This document shows positions 49,877 to 60,447 of a stretch of DNA of 64,000 nucleotides, in pieces. The DNA comes from Enterococcus rivorum. GTDB lineage: Bacteria > Bacillota > Bacilli > Lactobacillales > Enterococcaceae. Numbering within the stretch: the stretch's first letter is position 1; each line of letters starts with the position of its first letter. Position numbers and translations under genes: made by a program. The notes beneath the pieces were generated by a model. That model worked only from the letters and a program-made list of their open reading frames with translations, had not been told where the DNA came from and ran no database searches. Location of the stretch: NCBI RefSeq assembly GCF_001742285.1, contig NZ_MIEK01000009.1, forward strand, positions 1 to 64,000. The letters are read 5' to 3'.

Positions 49877-50638
49877 CTAAAAATTTTTATTTAAATACTC
49901 TACATATTTTCTAAAAATAACATCCATCAAGACACTTAACCCTACTAAAGATTGTGCAATATGATTTTTTCCTAAAATCTCAAAAGGCGTCGAATAATAA
50001 AAATAGGAATGTTGAGCATGTTCTGCAAAATAATTATGGCTAAATGTTGTAACTGCAACTACTGGGATTTTTCGTGCATTTAGAGATAAGATATTCTCCT
50101 TAATGCCATCTGTTTCACCACTTAACGAAACAAACCAAACCAAGTCATCTTTGCTAATCATTGACATACTTATGTCCAATTCTGTTTTTACTGGAATCAC
50201 AATCGAGCGTTTGTCGCAAAGCATCAACATCTTGGAAAATTCTTCTACAACTTTCCTCTGAGAATAGCCTGTCGCATAACAATAAATCGTATTGGCTGCT
50301 TTAATTGCTTGGATAACTGGTATAAAATCCGTTTGCTGTGCTAATTTTATTGTATTAGCTATATCTTTATTCTGTAGCTGTAGCAAGTCAATTTCTTTTT
50401 CATTCTCAGTTGTTTGTTTCGATTGTCTGAGAAAGTATTTGAATTCTGAATACCCAGAAAAACCTAATTTTTTTGTTAACCGTAAAACGGAAGATTTTGA
50501 ACTGTGAACTCTTGCTGCTAACTCCACAATACTTAACTTCATTACTTCTTGTTCGTTTTCTAAAATATACCCTAAAATAGACCAATCTAATTCACTAAGC
50601 TCTCTTTGATACTTTTGCATTAACGTCTCTAAATTCAT
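49877..50638 (-). CDS. RpiR/MurR-family transcriptional regulator
   Basis: A 253-residue regulator with an N-terminal helix-turn-helix of the HTH_6 class (about 1-75; SIVELAARVHSSKSSVLRLTKKLGFSGYSEFK) and a C-terminal SIS domain (about 100-240), which binds phosphosugars. Its position just after the 6-phospho-alpha-glucosidase suggests that it senses maltose-6-phosphate or glucose-6-phosphate and controls this locus. It has a separate -10 (TATAAT near 50676). Confidence 0.88.
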   Translation of the reverse strand: MNLETLMQKYQRELSELDWSILGYILENEQEVMKLSIVELAARVHSSKSSVLRLTKKLGFSGYSEFKYFLRQSKQTTENEKEIDLLQLQNKDIANTIKLAQQTDFIPVIQAIKAANTIYCYATGYSQRKVVEEFSKMLMLCDKRSIVIPVKTELDISMSMISKDDLVWFVSLSGETDGIKENILSLNARKIPVVAVTTFSHNYFAEHAQHSYFYYSTPFEILGKNHIAQSLVGLSVLMDVIFRKYVEYLNKNF

Positions 50639-50714
50639 TTTTATCCCTTCTCATTTCATAGTCTTACATTCTATTATAAAGGATAGGGGTAAACAAAAAT
50701 AGCTGAAAAGAAAA

Positions 50715-50758
50715 CGTGCCGAAATTGTTTATCCTCTCAAACAAACCATTTCAGCACA
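50715..50758 (-). terminator. Terminator after the GH4 gene
   Basis: GTGCTGAAAT pairs with ATTTCGGCAC (one G-U) on the minus strand, followed by GTTTTCTTTTC. It may limit readthrough into rpiR. Confidence 0.75.
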
Positions 50759-50784
50759 GATTTCATTTCTTCTTTTTTTCTATC

Positions 50785-52146
<1,362 letters not shown>

Positions 52147-53733
52147 TTATTCTCTCATTGCTAATAAATTCTCAAACTGTTCTCTTACCTGTGGAACATC
52201 CAATCCAACAATCACTTGGAAAGCAGCACCATTACGAACCACACCATGTGCTCCCCCTTCTTTAAATGCACTGTCTGGCAAAACTATGTTTTCGTCTTTC
52301 ACTGTAATTCTCAATCGAGTCGCACAATTTGTTACTTTCTCGATATTATCACTACCACCAAATGCTTCTAAATAGATTGCTGCCTGCTCTGTATACTGAT
52401 TTCCACCTGCCACTACTGCTCCTGCTTTTTTCGATTCTTTGTATTCTTTTTTGCTGTATAGCTTCACTTCTTTATCTTCTTCTTCGCGCCCTGGAGTGGC
52501 AAAATTGAATTTTAAAATCAAAGCTCTGAAAACAACAAAGTAAATCAACGTAAACCCTAATCCAATCAATAGTTGCGTAAAGATCATCCCTTTATGGTTA
52601 GCAAATAACGGAATCCAGTTCTTCGCCAACAAATCAATGAATCCTCCACCCATATCACCTACAACGCCAAAGAAGAACATTGTAGCAGACATTGTTGCGG
52701 CCAAAATTGCATGAAGAACAAACAATGGTGGTGCTACAAATAAAAACGTAAATTCAAGCGGTTCTGTAATTCCCGCTAATACCGCAGTTAAAGTTACAGG
52801 GATTAGGATGGCCAGTACTTTTTTACGTTTTTCAGGTTTCGCTGTAAAATAGAAGGCCGCCGCAATCCCTGGGGAAGCGAAAATTTTTGAATTTCCATGC
52901 AAGGCAAATCCACCTTGTGGGAAAAGTTGTTTCAATGGTGTTGTTGTTTGAGCATACTCATTCAGATGTGCCATCCAATATTTAGTGATCCCATTTTCAA
53001 CCACCGCTGGACCAAAGATAAATGGTGTGTAAATGAAATGATGCAGCCCTGTAGGAATTAATATTCTTTCCAAGAATGTATAAAGCCAAACACCAAATAT
53101 TCCTGCACTTGCTAAGAACGTTTGCATAGAACCAATTCCCATTTGAATTTTCGGCCAAATAAGACAAATCATAAATGCAACTGGTAACATAGTGAAAAAA
53201 CCTAAAATCGCAATTAAAGATGAGCCCTGGAAAATACCTAAAAAGTCAGGTAGTTTTGTATCAAAATAGCGATTGTGAAGCCATACGACGATGGCCGAAA
53301 TAAAAATAGCTCCGATGATGCCAGTATCCAATGTTTTGATCCCAGCAATTAATTTCATTCCGCTTTCACCACCAACTTCTTGGGAAAAGTCTACCCCAAA
53401 AAATGGACCAAAATATTCCATCATACTACTGATAAAATAATTGCATGTTAAGTAAACAACGAACGCTTCCATAGCTGCTCGTGCATTGGCTTTTTTGGCT
53501 AAGCCAATCGGTAATCCAATAACAAATAATAATTCCATTTGGTTAAAAACCGTCCAAGCGCCACTCTCTAATACAGACCAAATGCCATACCAAACAGTTC
53601 CTTCATTAGCAATAGAGCCAACAATCATGGGATTCTTAAAAATAATTGCCAAAGCAACCATGATACCTGAAAAAGAAAATAATAAGACTGGTGTAAACAT
53701 CGCCCCACCAAAACGTTGCACTTTTTCCATCAT
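52147..53733 (-). CDS. Alpha-glucoside PTS transporter EIICB
   Basis: A PTS permease of 528 residues. The EIIC part (about 1-410) has ten or so helices; the EIIB part (about 445-528) has the phosphocysteine C470 in TNCATRLRI. No EIIA domain is fused or encoded nearby, so phosphate must come from another EIIA, probably glucose-type. The sequence matches the MalB/AglA/GlvC group that takes up maltose and sucrose isomers as 6-phosphates. AGGAGG lies 9 nt before the first ATG of the pair. The upstream cre site suggests carbon-catabolite control. Confidence 0.92.
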   Translation of the reverse strand: MMEKVQRFGGAMFTPVLLFSFSGIMVALAIIFKNPMIVGSIANEGTVWYGIWSVLESGAWTVFNQMELLFVIGLPIGLAKKANARAAMEAFVVYLTCNYFISSMMEYFGPFFGVDFSQEVGGESGMKLIAGIKTLDTGIIGAIFISAIVVWLHNRYFDTKLPDFLGIFQGSSLIAILGFFTMLPVAFMICLIWPKIQMGIGSMQTFLASAGIFGVWLYTFLERILIPTGLHHFIYTPFIFGPAVVENGITKYWMAHLNEYAQTTTPLKQLFPQGGFALHGNSKIFASPGIAAAFYFTAKPEKRKKVLAILIPVTLTAVLAGITEPLEFTFLFVAPPLFVLHAILAATMSATMFFFGVVGDMGGGFIDLLAKNWIPLFANHKGMIFTQLLIGLGFTLIYFVVFRALILKFNFATPGREEEDKEVKLYSKKEYKESKKAGAVVAGGNQYTEQAAIYLEAFGGSDNIEKVTNCATRLRITVKDENIVLPDSAFKEGGAHGVVRNGAAFQVIVGLDVPQVREQFENLLAMRE

Positions 53734-53785
53734 TGAAAAAAACCTCCTTTAATTTATTTGTTTCTATGTTATTTATACCACTGAA

Positions 53786-53800
53786 TGAATCCGCTAACAA
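53786..53800. promoter_or_regulatory. CcpA site (cre) of the alpha-glucoside PTS operon
   Basis: On the minus strand TTGTTAGCGGATTCA fits the relaxed cre consensus (WTGNAANCGNWNNCW) with one mismatch. It lies about 55-65 bp before the EIICB start codon. Confidence 0.65.
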
Positions 53801-53881
53801 TAACTATCTCAATGATAGGGAACTCAATTTCATGCTAGAGAAAAGGTGTCACTTATTGGGAAATTTACCAAATTGCACAAA

Positions 53882-53925
53882 AAAAGATAACTCCTAAATC
53901 AATTTTTAGTATGTTATCTTTTTTC
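53882..53925. terminator. Terminator of the yitT-like gene
   Basis: AAAAGATAAC pairs with GTTATCTTTT, with an inner CTAAA/TTTAG extension, just past the stop codon at 53928. T-runs flank both sides. Confidence 0.85.
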
Positions 53926-53927
53926 AT

Positions 53928-54860
53928 TTATTTTTTTATTTTATGGGATTTGAGTTCTGGAAAAGTGCCAGTGTTTCGATATATTTTTTGTTCATCTTCA
54001 TTAGCAAACTTCCCTAAAACAGATTGCGTTGGAACAATATTCATAAATGCATTCTCATCAACACGGTAAACAACCTGTTCCAATTCATAAAGTTCATAAC
54101 GAGTAATTACCATCATAATCATTCGTCCCTCTGATTTAGAATAGCCGCCAACAGAAGGTAGTAATGTCATTCCTCGCACCATCTCTTGAGAAATAGCTTC
54201 CACTACAGCATCGGGACTGGTCGTCACAATCATAGCGGTAACTTTTTGATGGCTGGTATGGATCGTATCAATCACTTGAGTCATACAATAAATTGAAATC
54301 ATCGTATAAAGCGCACTCTCCCAGTCAAAAATAAAGCCTGCCACTGCAACAATGATACCATTTAGAAAAAACATATATTTGCCTACTGTTTTTCCTGTTG
54401 TTTTCGAGAGAACCAGAGAAATAATGTCCATACCACCAGTTGTGAATCCCATTTTCAGGGACAAACCAGCCCCTACACCAAGCAAAACACCACCTACAAT
54501 CGCATTCATCAATGGATTCTCTGTGATCGTTTCAATGGGAAAAAACATTGTCATTAAAGAAACTCCAGCAACATTAAAAAAACTAAAAATAGTAGCTTCT
54601 TTCCCTAACTTCATAAAACTCAAAATGAATACAGGAATATTTAATAGTAAAATAAACAGACCTGTGTTCACTGTAATTGAAAAATTTGTTTCTAAAAGTG
54701 CCGCTGTAATTTGAGCAACACCGTTCATTCCAGCAGAAAAGACTTTTGCAGGAATAAGGAAAAAATTAAGAGCAATTGCTGCCGTAATACCTGTCACTAA
54801 AATAACAAGTATTTTTTTTATTTTTTCACTGTTCTTACTATTGCTTATTAGATTGCCCAT
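53928..54860 (-). CDS. YitT-family membrane protein (DUF2179)
   Basis: A 310-residue protein with five or six membrane helices (about 18-200; the second half of the membrane region has FTTGGMDIISLVLSK) followed by a cytoplasmic DUF2179 domain (about 215-300). This is the common YitT/YebE-like architecture in Firmicutes. Function unknown; some members have been tied to stress or anion transport, which I cannot support from sequence. It starts at ATG 54860 with AGGAGG upstream. Confidence 0.85.
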   Translation of the reverse strand: MGNLISNSKNSEKIKKILVILVTGITAAIALNFFLIPAKVFSAGMNGVAQITAALLETNFSITVNTGLFILLLNIPVFILSFMKLGKEATIFSFFNVAGVSLMTMFFPIETITENPLMNAIVGGVLLGVGAGLSLKMGFTTGGMDIISLVLSKTTGKTVGKYMFFLNGIIVAVAGFIFDWESALYTMISIYCMTQVIDTIHTSHQKVTAMIVTTSPDAVVEAISQEMVRGMTLLPSVGGYSKSEGRMIMMVITRYELYELEQVVYRVDENAFMNIVPTQSVLGKFANEDEQKIYRNTGTFPELKSHKIKK

Positions 54861-55035
54861 CTCTTTCTCCTCCTTATTTTAATCCCCGAATTAGAATAAC
54901 AGGTTGTGGAAGAAAAAGAAAGAGTCTTACTTAAAATAGACTGCTTTTTAAAAATTTTTTTCCAACTTTTCACTTGTCTCTTCTCAATTTAATGGTACTA
55001 TTATTATATAACACAAAATGACTGGAGGTTATCTA

Positions 55036-55530
55036 ATGGCAGCAAAAGAAGCAAGTTTTGATGTAGTTTCAGAAATGAATATGGAAGAAGTCAAAAATGC
55101 CCTTCAAATCGCGTTAAAAGAAATTAAAAATCGCTTCGATTTCAAAGGTTCTATCGCTGATATCAAACTAGAAAACGACAAACTGGTAATCGTTGCTGAA
55201 GATGATTATAAAATCGAACAAGTAAAAGATGTTCTCTACAGTAAACTCGTAAAACGTGGTGTACCAATTAAAAATATTCATTTTTCTACTAGCGAAAAAG
55301 CACTAGGTGGAGCAGCTCGTCAATACGGTGAATTAATTAGTGGCATTGATAAGGAAAATGCCAAAAAAATTAACGTTGCTATTAAAAATTCTAGCCTAAA
55401 AGTTAAATCTCAGATTCAAGAGGATAAAATTCGTGTGACCGGCAAAAATCGTGATGACTTACAAGAAGTTATTGCTTTATTAAGAAAATTAGATTTACCT
55501 GTGGAATTACAATTTAATAATTATAGATAG
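55036..55530 (+). CDS. YajQ-family nucleotide-binding protein
   Basis: A 164-residue protein with two ferredoxin-like domains. It starts AAKEASFDVVSEMNMEEVKNAL and contains RFDFKGS, and near the C-terminus KVKSQIQEDKIRVTGKNRDDLQ, which are the YajQ family landmarks. Family members bind nucleic acids and, in some species, cyclic di-GMP; the latter should not be assumed in an Enterococcus. GGAGG lies 7 nt before ATG 55036, so the longer upstream frame is not used. Confidence 0.92.
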   Translation: MAAKEASFDVVSEMNMEEVKNALQIALKEIKNRFDFKGSIADIKLENDKLVIVAEDDYKIEQVKDVLYSKLVKRGVPIKNIHFSTSEKALGGAARQYGELISGIDKENAKKINVAIKNSSLKVKSQIQEDKIRVTGKNRDDLQEVIALLRKLDLPVELQFNNYR

Positions 55531-55555
55531 GCTCTCAATTTGTAAGAAATAGAAA

Positions 55556-55728
55556 GAGGATGAGACAGAAGTCGTTTTGAGGCGAGAAATTGGACTGAAA
55601 AGCGCACAATAGGCTTTATGTAATGAGTGATTTTCAAGAAATTTCCTAAGACCCAGACTTTTGACCCCCGTTTATTCCAATTTAGAGGATGAAACAAAAC
55701 TGATTTTTAGTTTTGTTTCATCCTCTTT
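55556..55728. repeat. Interspersed repeat, copy 1 (about 170 bp)
   Basis: Starts GAGGATGAGACAGAAGTCG and ends with a terminator-like hairpin (about 55684-55727) whose outer arm is GTTTCATCCTCT. The two ends are imperfect inverted repeats of each other. A second copy in the same orientation lies at 61021-61192. It is placed between yajQ and the convergent asparaginase gene, and the hairpin doubles as their shared terminator. Confidence 0.85.
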
Positions 55729-55774
55729 TGCTTTTATTTTTTTAATTGAGCATTTATAGTTTTCTTGCACTTTT

Positions 55775-56740
55775 TTATTGGCTTAAAAACTGACGTAATT
55801 CTTTTTCGTTTTTCCCACTATTTATACCGACAATCATTTTTATTCTTGCTTTAGGTCCATTAATTCCACGCGTAAAGATAACGCCCATTTTTTTCAGACC
55901 TACGCCACCACCTTGATAGGCATAAATATCTTCTGCAATCCCATTTGAACATCTAGAAACTAGCGCAATTGGTATATTTCTGTCGACTAATTTTTGGATT
56001 GCTGGCAACGTTTCTGGTGGCAAATTTCCTGCACCAAGCGCTTCAATAACAATACCATCCGTTTCTTCGTTGTCTAACAGTTGAAAAAGACTCCCGTCCA
56101 TACCTGCATAAGCCTTCACAATATAAACATTACCTGCTACTGAATCAATAGAACAGACTTCTTGTGGCAAAGCTTCTTTTGCAAAAAAAGTTCTTTCTTT
56201 TGTGAGCATTCCGATTGGGCCAAATGTTGGGGTTCTAAATGTTGCAACATTAGTCGTATGCGTTTTTGTTACATATTTTGCCATATGAATTTCGTCATTC
56301 ATCACAACTAATACCCCTTTATCTTGCGACTCCTCAGAACAAGCAGTCCAGACAGCACTGACAAAATTATAAAGCCCATCTGTCCCGATTTCGTTACTAG
56401 AACGCATTGCACCTGTTAATACAACAGGTATTCTTTTTTCAAGAGTGATATCAAGAAAATAGGCTGTTTCTTCTAATGTATCTGTTCCATGAGTAATGAC
56501 CACTCCATCAATATCTTCATTAAAAGCTTTGGTGATTCGATTTTTCAATAACAACATTTTCTCTAACGTGATTTGAGGAGAAGGAAGATTAAAAATACCC
56601 TCCACTACTAGCTCTACTTCATTATGAAATAATTCTTGCTGTTCTAGCATTGGGTTTACTTGATTCGTAACTACATTGCCTTCTGTTCCCTTAGACATTG
56701 AGATCGTTCCACCTGTGTGTAAAACTAATATTTTTTTCAT
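55775..56740 (-). CDS. ansA: L-asparaginase, type I
   Basis: Hydrolyses asparagine to aspartate and ammonia. It has 321 residues and no signal peptide, so it is cytoplasmic. LVLHTGGTISM supplies the first catalytic threonine; GVVITHGTDTLEETAYFLD supplies the second set (T-D-K-type). The C-terminal half contains GAGNLPPE and ALVSRCSNG. The start overlaps the upstream helicase gene by 4 bp, so the two are co-translated. Confidence 0.92.
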   Translation of the reverse strand: MKKILVLHTGGTISMSKGTEGNVVTNQVNPMLEQQELFHNEVELVVEGIFNLPSPQITLEKMLLLKNRITKAFNEDIDGVVITHGTDTLEETAYFLDITLEKRIPVVLTGAMRSSNEIGTDGLYNFVSAVWTACSEESQDKGVLVVMNDEIHMAKYVTKTHTTNVATFRTPTFGPIGMLTKERTFFAKEALPQEVCSIDSVAGNVYIVKAYAGMDGSLFQLLDNEETDGIVIEALGAGNLPPETLPAIQKLVDRNIPIALVSRCSNGIAEDIYAYQGGGVGLKKMGVIFTRGINGPKARIKMIVGINSGKNEKELRQFLSQ

Positions 56741-59136
56741 TTATCTTCCTCCACTACTTTGTTAAGTTCAGTCTGCCTTTGTTTTTCTCTCCAGAAATTC
56801 TCAATGCTTTTTTCTATTTGTTGACCGTTTCTAGATACCACCGCTTGTTTCCAATGATTCGGGAAAAAATAGTGATAATCGGCTGTTGAAAAACGTTGAT
56901 CCAATAATAACACAACACCAACATCCTCCGCATCTCGAATCACTCGTCCACCTGCTTGTAGAACTTTATTCATTCCTGGAATTTGATAGGCAAATTGAAA
57001 TCCCTGTCTCTTTTCTCGGTCGTAGTATTCTTTAATCAATTCTTGTTCATGATTTATTTGTGGTAAACCAACACCTATGATTGCTGTTCCAATTAGACGT
57101 GTTCCTTTCAAATCAATTCCTTCAGAAAAAATTCCTCCTAAAACACAAAATCCCACTAATGTTTTTTCTGGATTAAACTTAAAATTTGCTAAAAATGCTT
57201 CTCGCTCTGCTTCATTCATCTGGGAAGCTTGAATCAGAGTTTTTACTTGAGGATTCTTTTCGATAAACCTTTCATAAACAAGATCCATATAGCTATAGGA
57301 AGGAAAGAAAACAAAATAATTCCCTCTTTGCTGCTGAACCATCTTATTGATACTTTCTACTATTAAATCAAGACTATTTTCACGTTCTCGAAACGTTGTT
57401 CTAATATGGTTGCCAATCAATAACAGTTGATTCTCTTTTGGAAAAGGACTAGGAATCCGATAACGTAAACTAATTTCCCCACCGCCTAAAATCTCTTGAT
57501 AATAGTCTAACGGTGTTAAGCTAGCCGAAAAAAGAACGCTGGCTTTCCCTTTGTCCAATTTCAATTTTAATAAATACGATGGATCTATACAAAACTGTTT
57601 AATCAAAACATCATGATTTGCTATATTTACATAGGTTACATAGTGGTCATCATAATGTTCACTAATATCTAAATAATGTAATAAACAAAAATAAAAATCT
57701 ACTATCTGGTTCAATTCAAGGAAATCTTGATTTTCTGCTAACCATTCTTTTAGTTTTTCCATTACTCTATAGGCTACGTTGCTGAAGGCATCCACAGAAG
57801 TATTCTGATGAACAAATTCCTGCTGCTCTGCTTCACAAAACGTTTTCAGTGTTTCAAATTCACTGTTTAACGCTGCTAAAGAACGGCTTAAAGAAGTATT
57901 CTTACTTCCAAGTAGTTTTTTTATCGATAAAAGCTGGTTTTGTGAGAGACTAGCAGAATACATTTCTCTTGAACGATTGACTAAATTATGAACTTCATCC
58001 ACTAAAAATATATTTTCTTTTGCTTTCTGATTTTCTTCAAAAAAACGTCTTAGATAAACAGTAGGATCAAATAAATAATTATAATCACAAATAACCAAAT
58101 CACACCACAAACTAACATCTAATGACAATTCAAATGGACACAACGTATGTTTTTTAGCATAAATTTCAATTATTTCTCGAGTCAATTGATTCTCATTATT
58201 CAGCAAATCCCACAGTCCTTCATTTAAACGATTGTAATAACCATTGGCAAAAGGGCAATGTTCAGGCGTACAGTTTCGCTCTGATAAAAAACAAATTTTA
58301 TCTTTAGCTGTCAACGTAACACTTTTTAGTTGTAACTCTTTTTGTTTCATCGCTTCAACAGCATCTTCTGCTACTTGACGAGTAATGGTTTTAGCCGTTA
58401 AATAAAAAATGCGTTCTGCTTGTTCCTCCCCAATCGCTTTCAAAGCTGGAAAAAGTGTAGAAATTGTTTTCCCAGTACCAGTAGGAGCTTCAACAAACAA
58501 TTTTTGGTCACTGACTATCGTTTTGTATACAGCAACAGCTAATTCTCTTTGTCCTTTTCTATAATTTCTATATGGAAAAGTTAGCTTTTTTAATGAGTCA
58601 TTTCTAATTCTTCGCCAATTCTCTTGAAAAATTAACCATTGTTCATACTTTTCTGTTAAGTCTTTAAAAAAAATCGCCAACTCTTTTTTTGTAAATACTC
58701 TTTTTGTCTTGGTTATTTCTTCTGATGTTGTTTGATAGTAAGTTAATTGCAGAATGATCTCCTCTAAAGTATGATCTTGGCAATAAATATACCCATAGCA
58801 CATCACTTGATACCAATACATTTCAACTTGCTCTGGTAATAAATCAGAAAATGCCGGTTCAGATGTTTTTATTTCCTCAATGACAATTTGTTGCTCTTCA
58901 TTGGTAAAAATACCATCTGCTCTACCTTCTATTATGTATGTTTGATTACTTAATTCTATTTGAATTGACAGCTTAACTTCTTTCTGATACTTTTCCCCAG
59001 CCAATTGTTGTAATTTTCGATGAATTCTCGCTCCTTCGTAGGCCGTATGCTCACTTGTATGTCTAGAATCAATGCTTCCTTTTCGTAAAATAAATTCAAC
59101 CAATTTTCGAATCGCAATTTTTTGTGCTCGTTCCAT
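56737..59136 (-). CDS. RecB-like nuclease fused to an XPD/DinG-family helicase
   Basis: A 799-residue fusion. The N-terminal nuclease (about 25-125) has H39, D74, E88-I-K90 and the QxxxY motif QVMCY (110-114) typical of RecB/Cas4 nucleases. The superfamily 2 helicase follows: Walker A EAPTGTGKT (216-224), four cysteines for an iron-sulfur cluster (C282, C289, C294, C333), DEVH (380-383) and a C-terminal helicase domain with GGIFSEGIDLKG and QAGGRVIRD. This layout differs from S. aureus DinG (DnaQ-type nuclease). Likely 5'-3' DNA unwinding plus cleavage. A LexA-like box overlaps its promoter. It is annotated in relatives as a DinG-like helicase. Confidence 0.88.
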   Translation of the reverse strand: MERAQKIAIRKLVEFILRKGSIDSRHTSEHTAYEGARIHRKLQQLAGEKYQKEVKLSIQIELSNQTYIIEGRADGIFTNEEQQIVIEEIKTSEPAFSDLLPEQVEMYWYQVMCYGYIYCQDHTLEEIILQLTYYQTTSEEITKTKRVFTKKELAIFFKDLTEKYEQWLIFQENWRRIRNDSLKKLTFPYRNYRKGQRELAVAVYKTIVSDQKLFVEAPTGTGKTISTLFPALKAIGEEQAERIFYLTAKTITRQVAEDAVEAMKQKELQLKSVTLTAKDKICFLSERNCTPEHCPFANGYYNRLNEGLWDLLNNENQLTREIIEIYAKKHTLCPFELSLDVSLWCDLVICDYNYLFDPTVYLRRFFEENQKAKENIFLVDEVHNLVNRSREMYSASLSQNQLLSIKKLLGSKNTSLSRSLAALNSEFETLKTFCEAEQQEFVHQNTSVDAFSNVAYRVMEKLKEWLAENQDFLELNQIVDFYFCLLHYLDISEHYDDHYVTYVNIANHDVLIKQFCIDPSYLLKLKLDKGKASVLFSASLTPLDYYQEILGGGEISLRYRIPSPFPKENQLLLIGNHIRTTFRERENSLDLIVESINKMVQQQRGNYFVFFPSYSYMDLVYERFIEKNPQVKTLIQASQMNEAEREAFLANFKFNPEKTLVGFCVLGGIFSEGIDLKGTRLIGTAIIGVGLPQINHEQELIKEYYDREKRQGFQFAYQIPGMNKVLQAGGRVIRDAEDVGVVLLLDQRFSTADYHYFFPNHWKQAVVSRNGQQIEKSIENFWREKQRQTELNKVVEEDK

Positions 59137-59161
59137 GTTCTCACCGCCAGTCTGCTTCTCA

Positions 59162-59180
59162 ATTATAGAACATACATTCG
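59162..59180 (-). promoter_or_regulatory. LexA-like SOS box overlapping the promoter of the helicase-nuclease gene
   Basis: On the minus strand CGAATGTATGTTCT (59167-59180) fits CGAAC-N4-GTTCT with a single C-to-T change. It ends at the first base of TATAAT (59162-59167), the -10 of the gene. The -35 is poor (TTTTAT). LexA binding here would occlude polymerase. Confidence 0.6.
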
Positions 59181-59192
59181 CAAAATAAAAGA

Positions 59193-59235
59193 AGAAGATG
59201 AAATAAAACGGATTTGTTTTATCTCATCTTCTTTT
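59193..59235 (-). terminator. Terminator of the MmcQ gene, repeat-like
   Basis: AGAAGATGAAATAAAAC (59193-59209) pairs with its complement (59216-59232, one mismatch). The arm sequence resembles that of the terminal hairpin of the interspersed repeats at 55556 and 61021. Confidence 0.8.
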
Positions 59236-59593
59236 ATAAGCCCTCACGTACTTTTTTAGGTAATTTTGCCACAACTAAGTTGCGAGATTCTTTCAGCAAA
59301 TTTAAATGCTCTTCTTTAGAAAATGTACTTTTCTCAACTAAAATTGAGTTCCAATGAGTTTTATTCGTATAATAACCAGGCACTACAAATGAATATTGCT
59401 CCCTCAGCAGTTCGTTTTTTTCAGGCAGTCCTTTTATCGTAAGAACAGGTTCCTTTTCTTTGTTTTTTCCGTATAGTGCAAAACATTTCCCAGCTACTTC
59501 AAAATAAGTACAACCCCAGTCTTCACGAAAATATACTTTGACACCTGCCCATTTCTCAGCTTCACTCGCTAAATATCCTTTTAATTCTGACAT
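59234..59593 (-). CDS. MmcQ/YjbR-family protein
   Basis: A 119-residue protein of the MmcQ/YjbR (CyaY-like fold) family. Landmarks are CTYFEVAGKCFALYG and 'VVPGYYTNKTHWNSI'-like 'K-HWNSI'. The function is unknown; family members have been proposed to bind DNA or metals. ATG 59593 is preferred because GAGG lies upstream; the ORF extending to 59620 uses TTG and has no ribosome binding site. Confidence 0.8.
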   Translation of the reverse strand: MSELKGYLASEAEKWAGVKVYFREDWGCTYFEVAGKCFALYGKNKEKEPVLTIKGLPEKNELLREQYSFVVPGYYTNKTHWNSILVEKSTFSKEEHLNLLKESRNLVVAKLPKKVREGL

Positions 59594-59706
59594 TTTTTTC
59601 ACATCCTCACTAAGATTCAACTTATCATTTTGCGTTTAGATTTGACTCTATTATCTCATTGTTCAGTTGTCCTTGATTGTATATTTCAGACATCTGTGGT
59701 TCTTAT

Positions 59707-59748
59707 AAAAAAAGGCAATCACGAATATTTCGTCATTGCCTCTTTTTT
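59707..59748 (-). terminator. Terminator of the Bax-inhibitor-like gene
   Basis: AGGCAAT-ACGAA type arms around TA, with AAAAAAA and TTTTTT flanks. It lies just past the stop at 59761 and also works in the opposite orientation. Confidence 0.8.
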
Positions 59749-59760
59749 AATCTAAGTGCT

Positions 59761-60447
59761 TTAGTTATTTTTGCCAAAAATTCTTAGGAAAGCTAAGAAT
59801 AAATTGATAAAGTTTAAGTATAATTGTAACGCCATGAAGACCGCTACGCCTGTACCAGGATGTCCTCCTGTTTGATTGTAGATGTTCTTAATATTTTGAT
59901 TATCATACGCTGTGATTCCTGCAAAAATAACCACCATTAATAAAGAAATTAGATAATCAACTGGTTGACTCTTTAAAATAAATGCATTCAGTAACATTGC
60001 GATGATAATCCCAATCAATGCACTATACGCGGCATGTCCCATTGCAGAGAGATCTTTCTTAGTAAACATTCCAACTAGAGCCATACTGACAAAGGTTGCA
60101 GAGGCACTAATAAATGCTCCTATGACAACCCCTTGTGTATAGATCATCAGAGTGATTGACAAAGTAATCCCATTTAATAAAGAATAGAGAATAAAACCAC
60201 TGACTGCTAAGCTTGGGTTTGTTCTAGCCTTCATCCCTAAAAAGATAACTAAACCAATCTCAACAATCCAAATACCTATGAAAGAAAAAGGAGTTCTCGC
60301 AAAAAAACTAAACACTTCATTAGCATAGACCTTCAAGACAAAATAAGCCACAATCCCACTTAAGCCTATTCCCATGGCCATAAATGCGTAAATCTTTGAA
60401 TAAAATTTATTCAAACCGGTTCCAACTTGTACTGTTTCGTTATTCAT
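59761..60447 (-). CDS. Bax inhibitor-1/YccA-family membrane protein
   Basis: A 228-residue protein with seven hydrophobic helices. It contains the family's central NGITLSITLMIY-type helix and AYDNQNIKNIYNQ near the C-terminus, followed by ALQLYLNFINLFLAFLRIFG, the BI-1 signature. Family members are proton/calcium leak channels or quality-control partners of FtsH. It overlaps the upstream MaoC-like gene by 8 bp, so the two are co-transcribed. Confidence 0.9.
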   Translation of the reverse strand: MNNETVQVGTGLNKFYSKIYAFMAMGIGLSGIVAYFVLKVYANEVFSFFARTPFSFIGIWIVEIGLVIFLGMKARTNPSLAVSGFILYSLLNGITLSITLMIYTQGVVIGAFISASATFVSMALVGMFTKKDLSAMGHAAYSALIGIIIAMLLNAFILKSQPVDYLISLLMVVIFAGITAYDNQNIKNIYNQTGGHPGTGVAVFMALQLYLNFINLFLAFLRIFGKNN

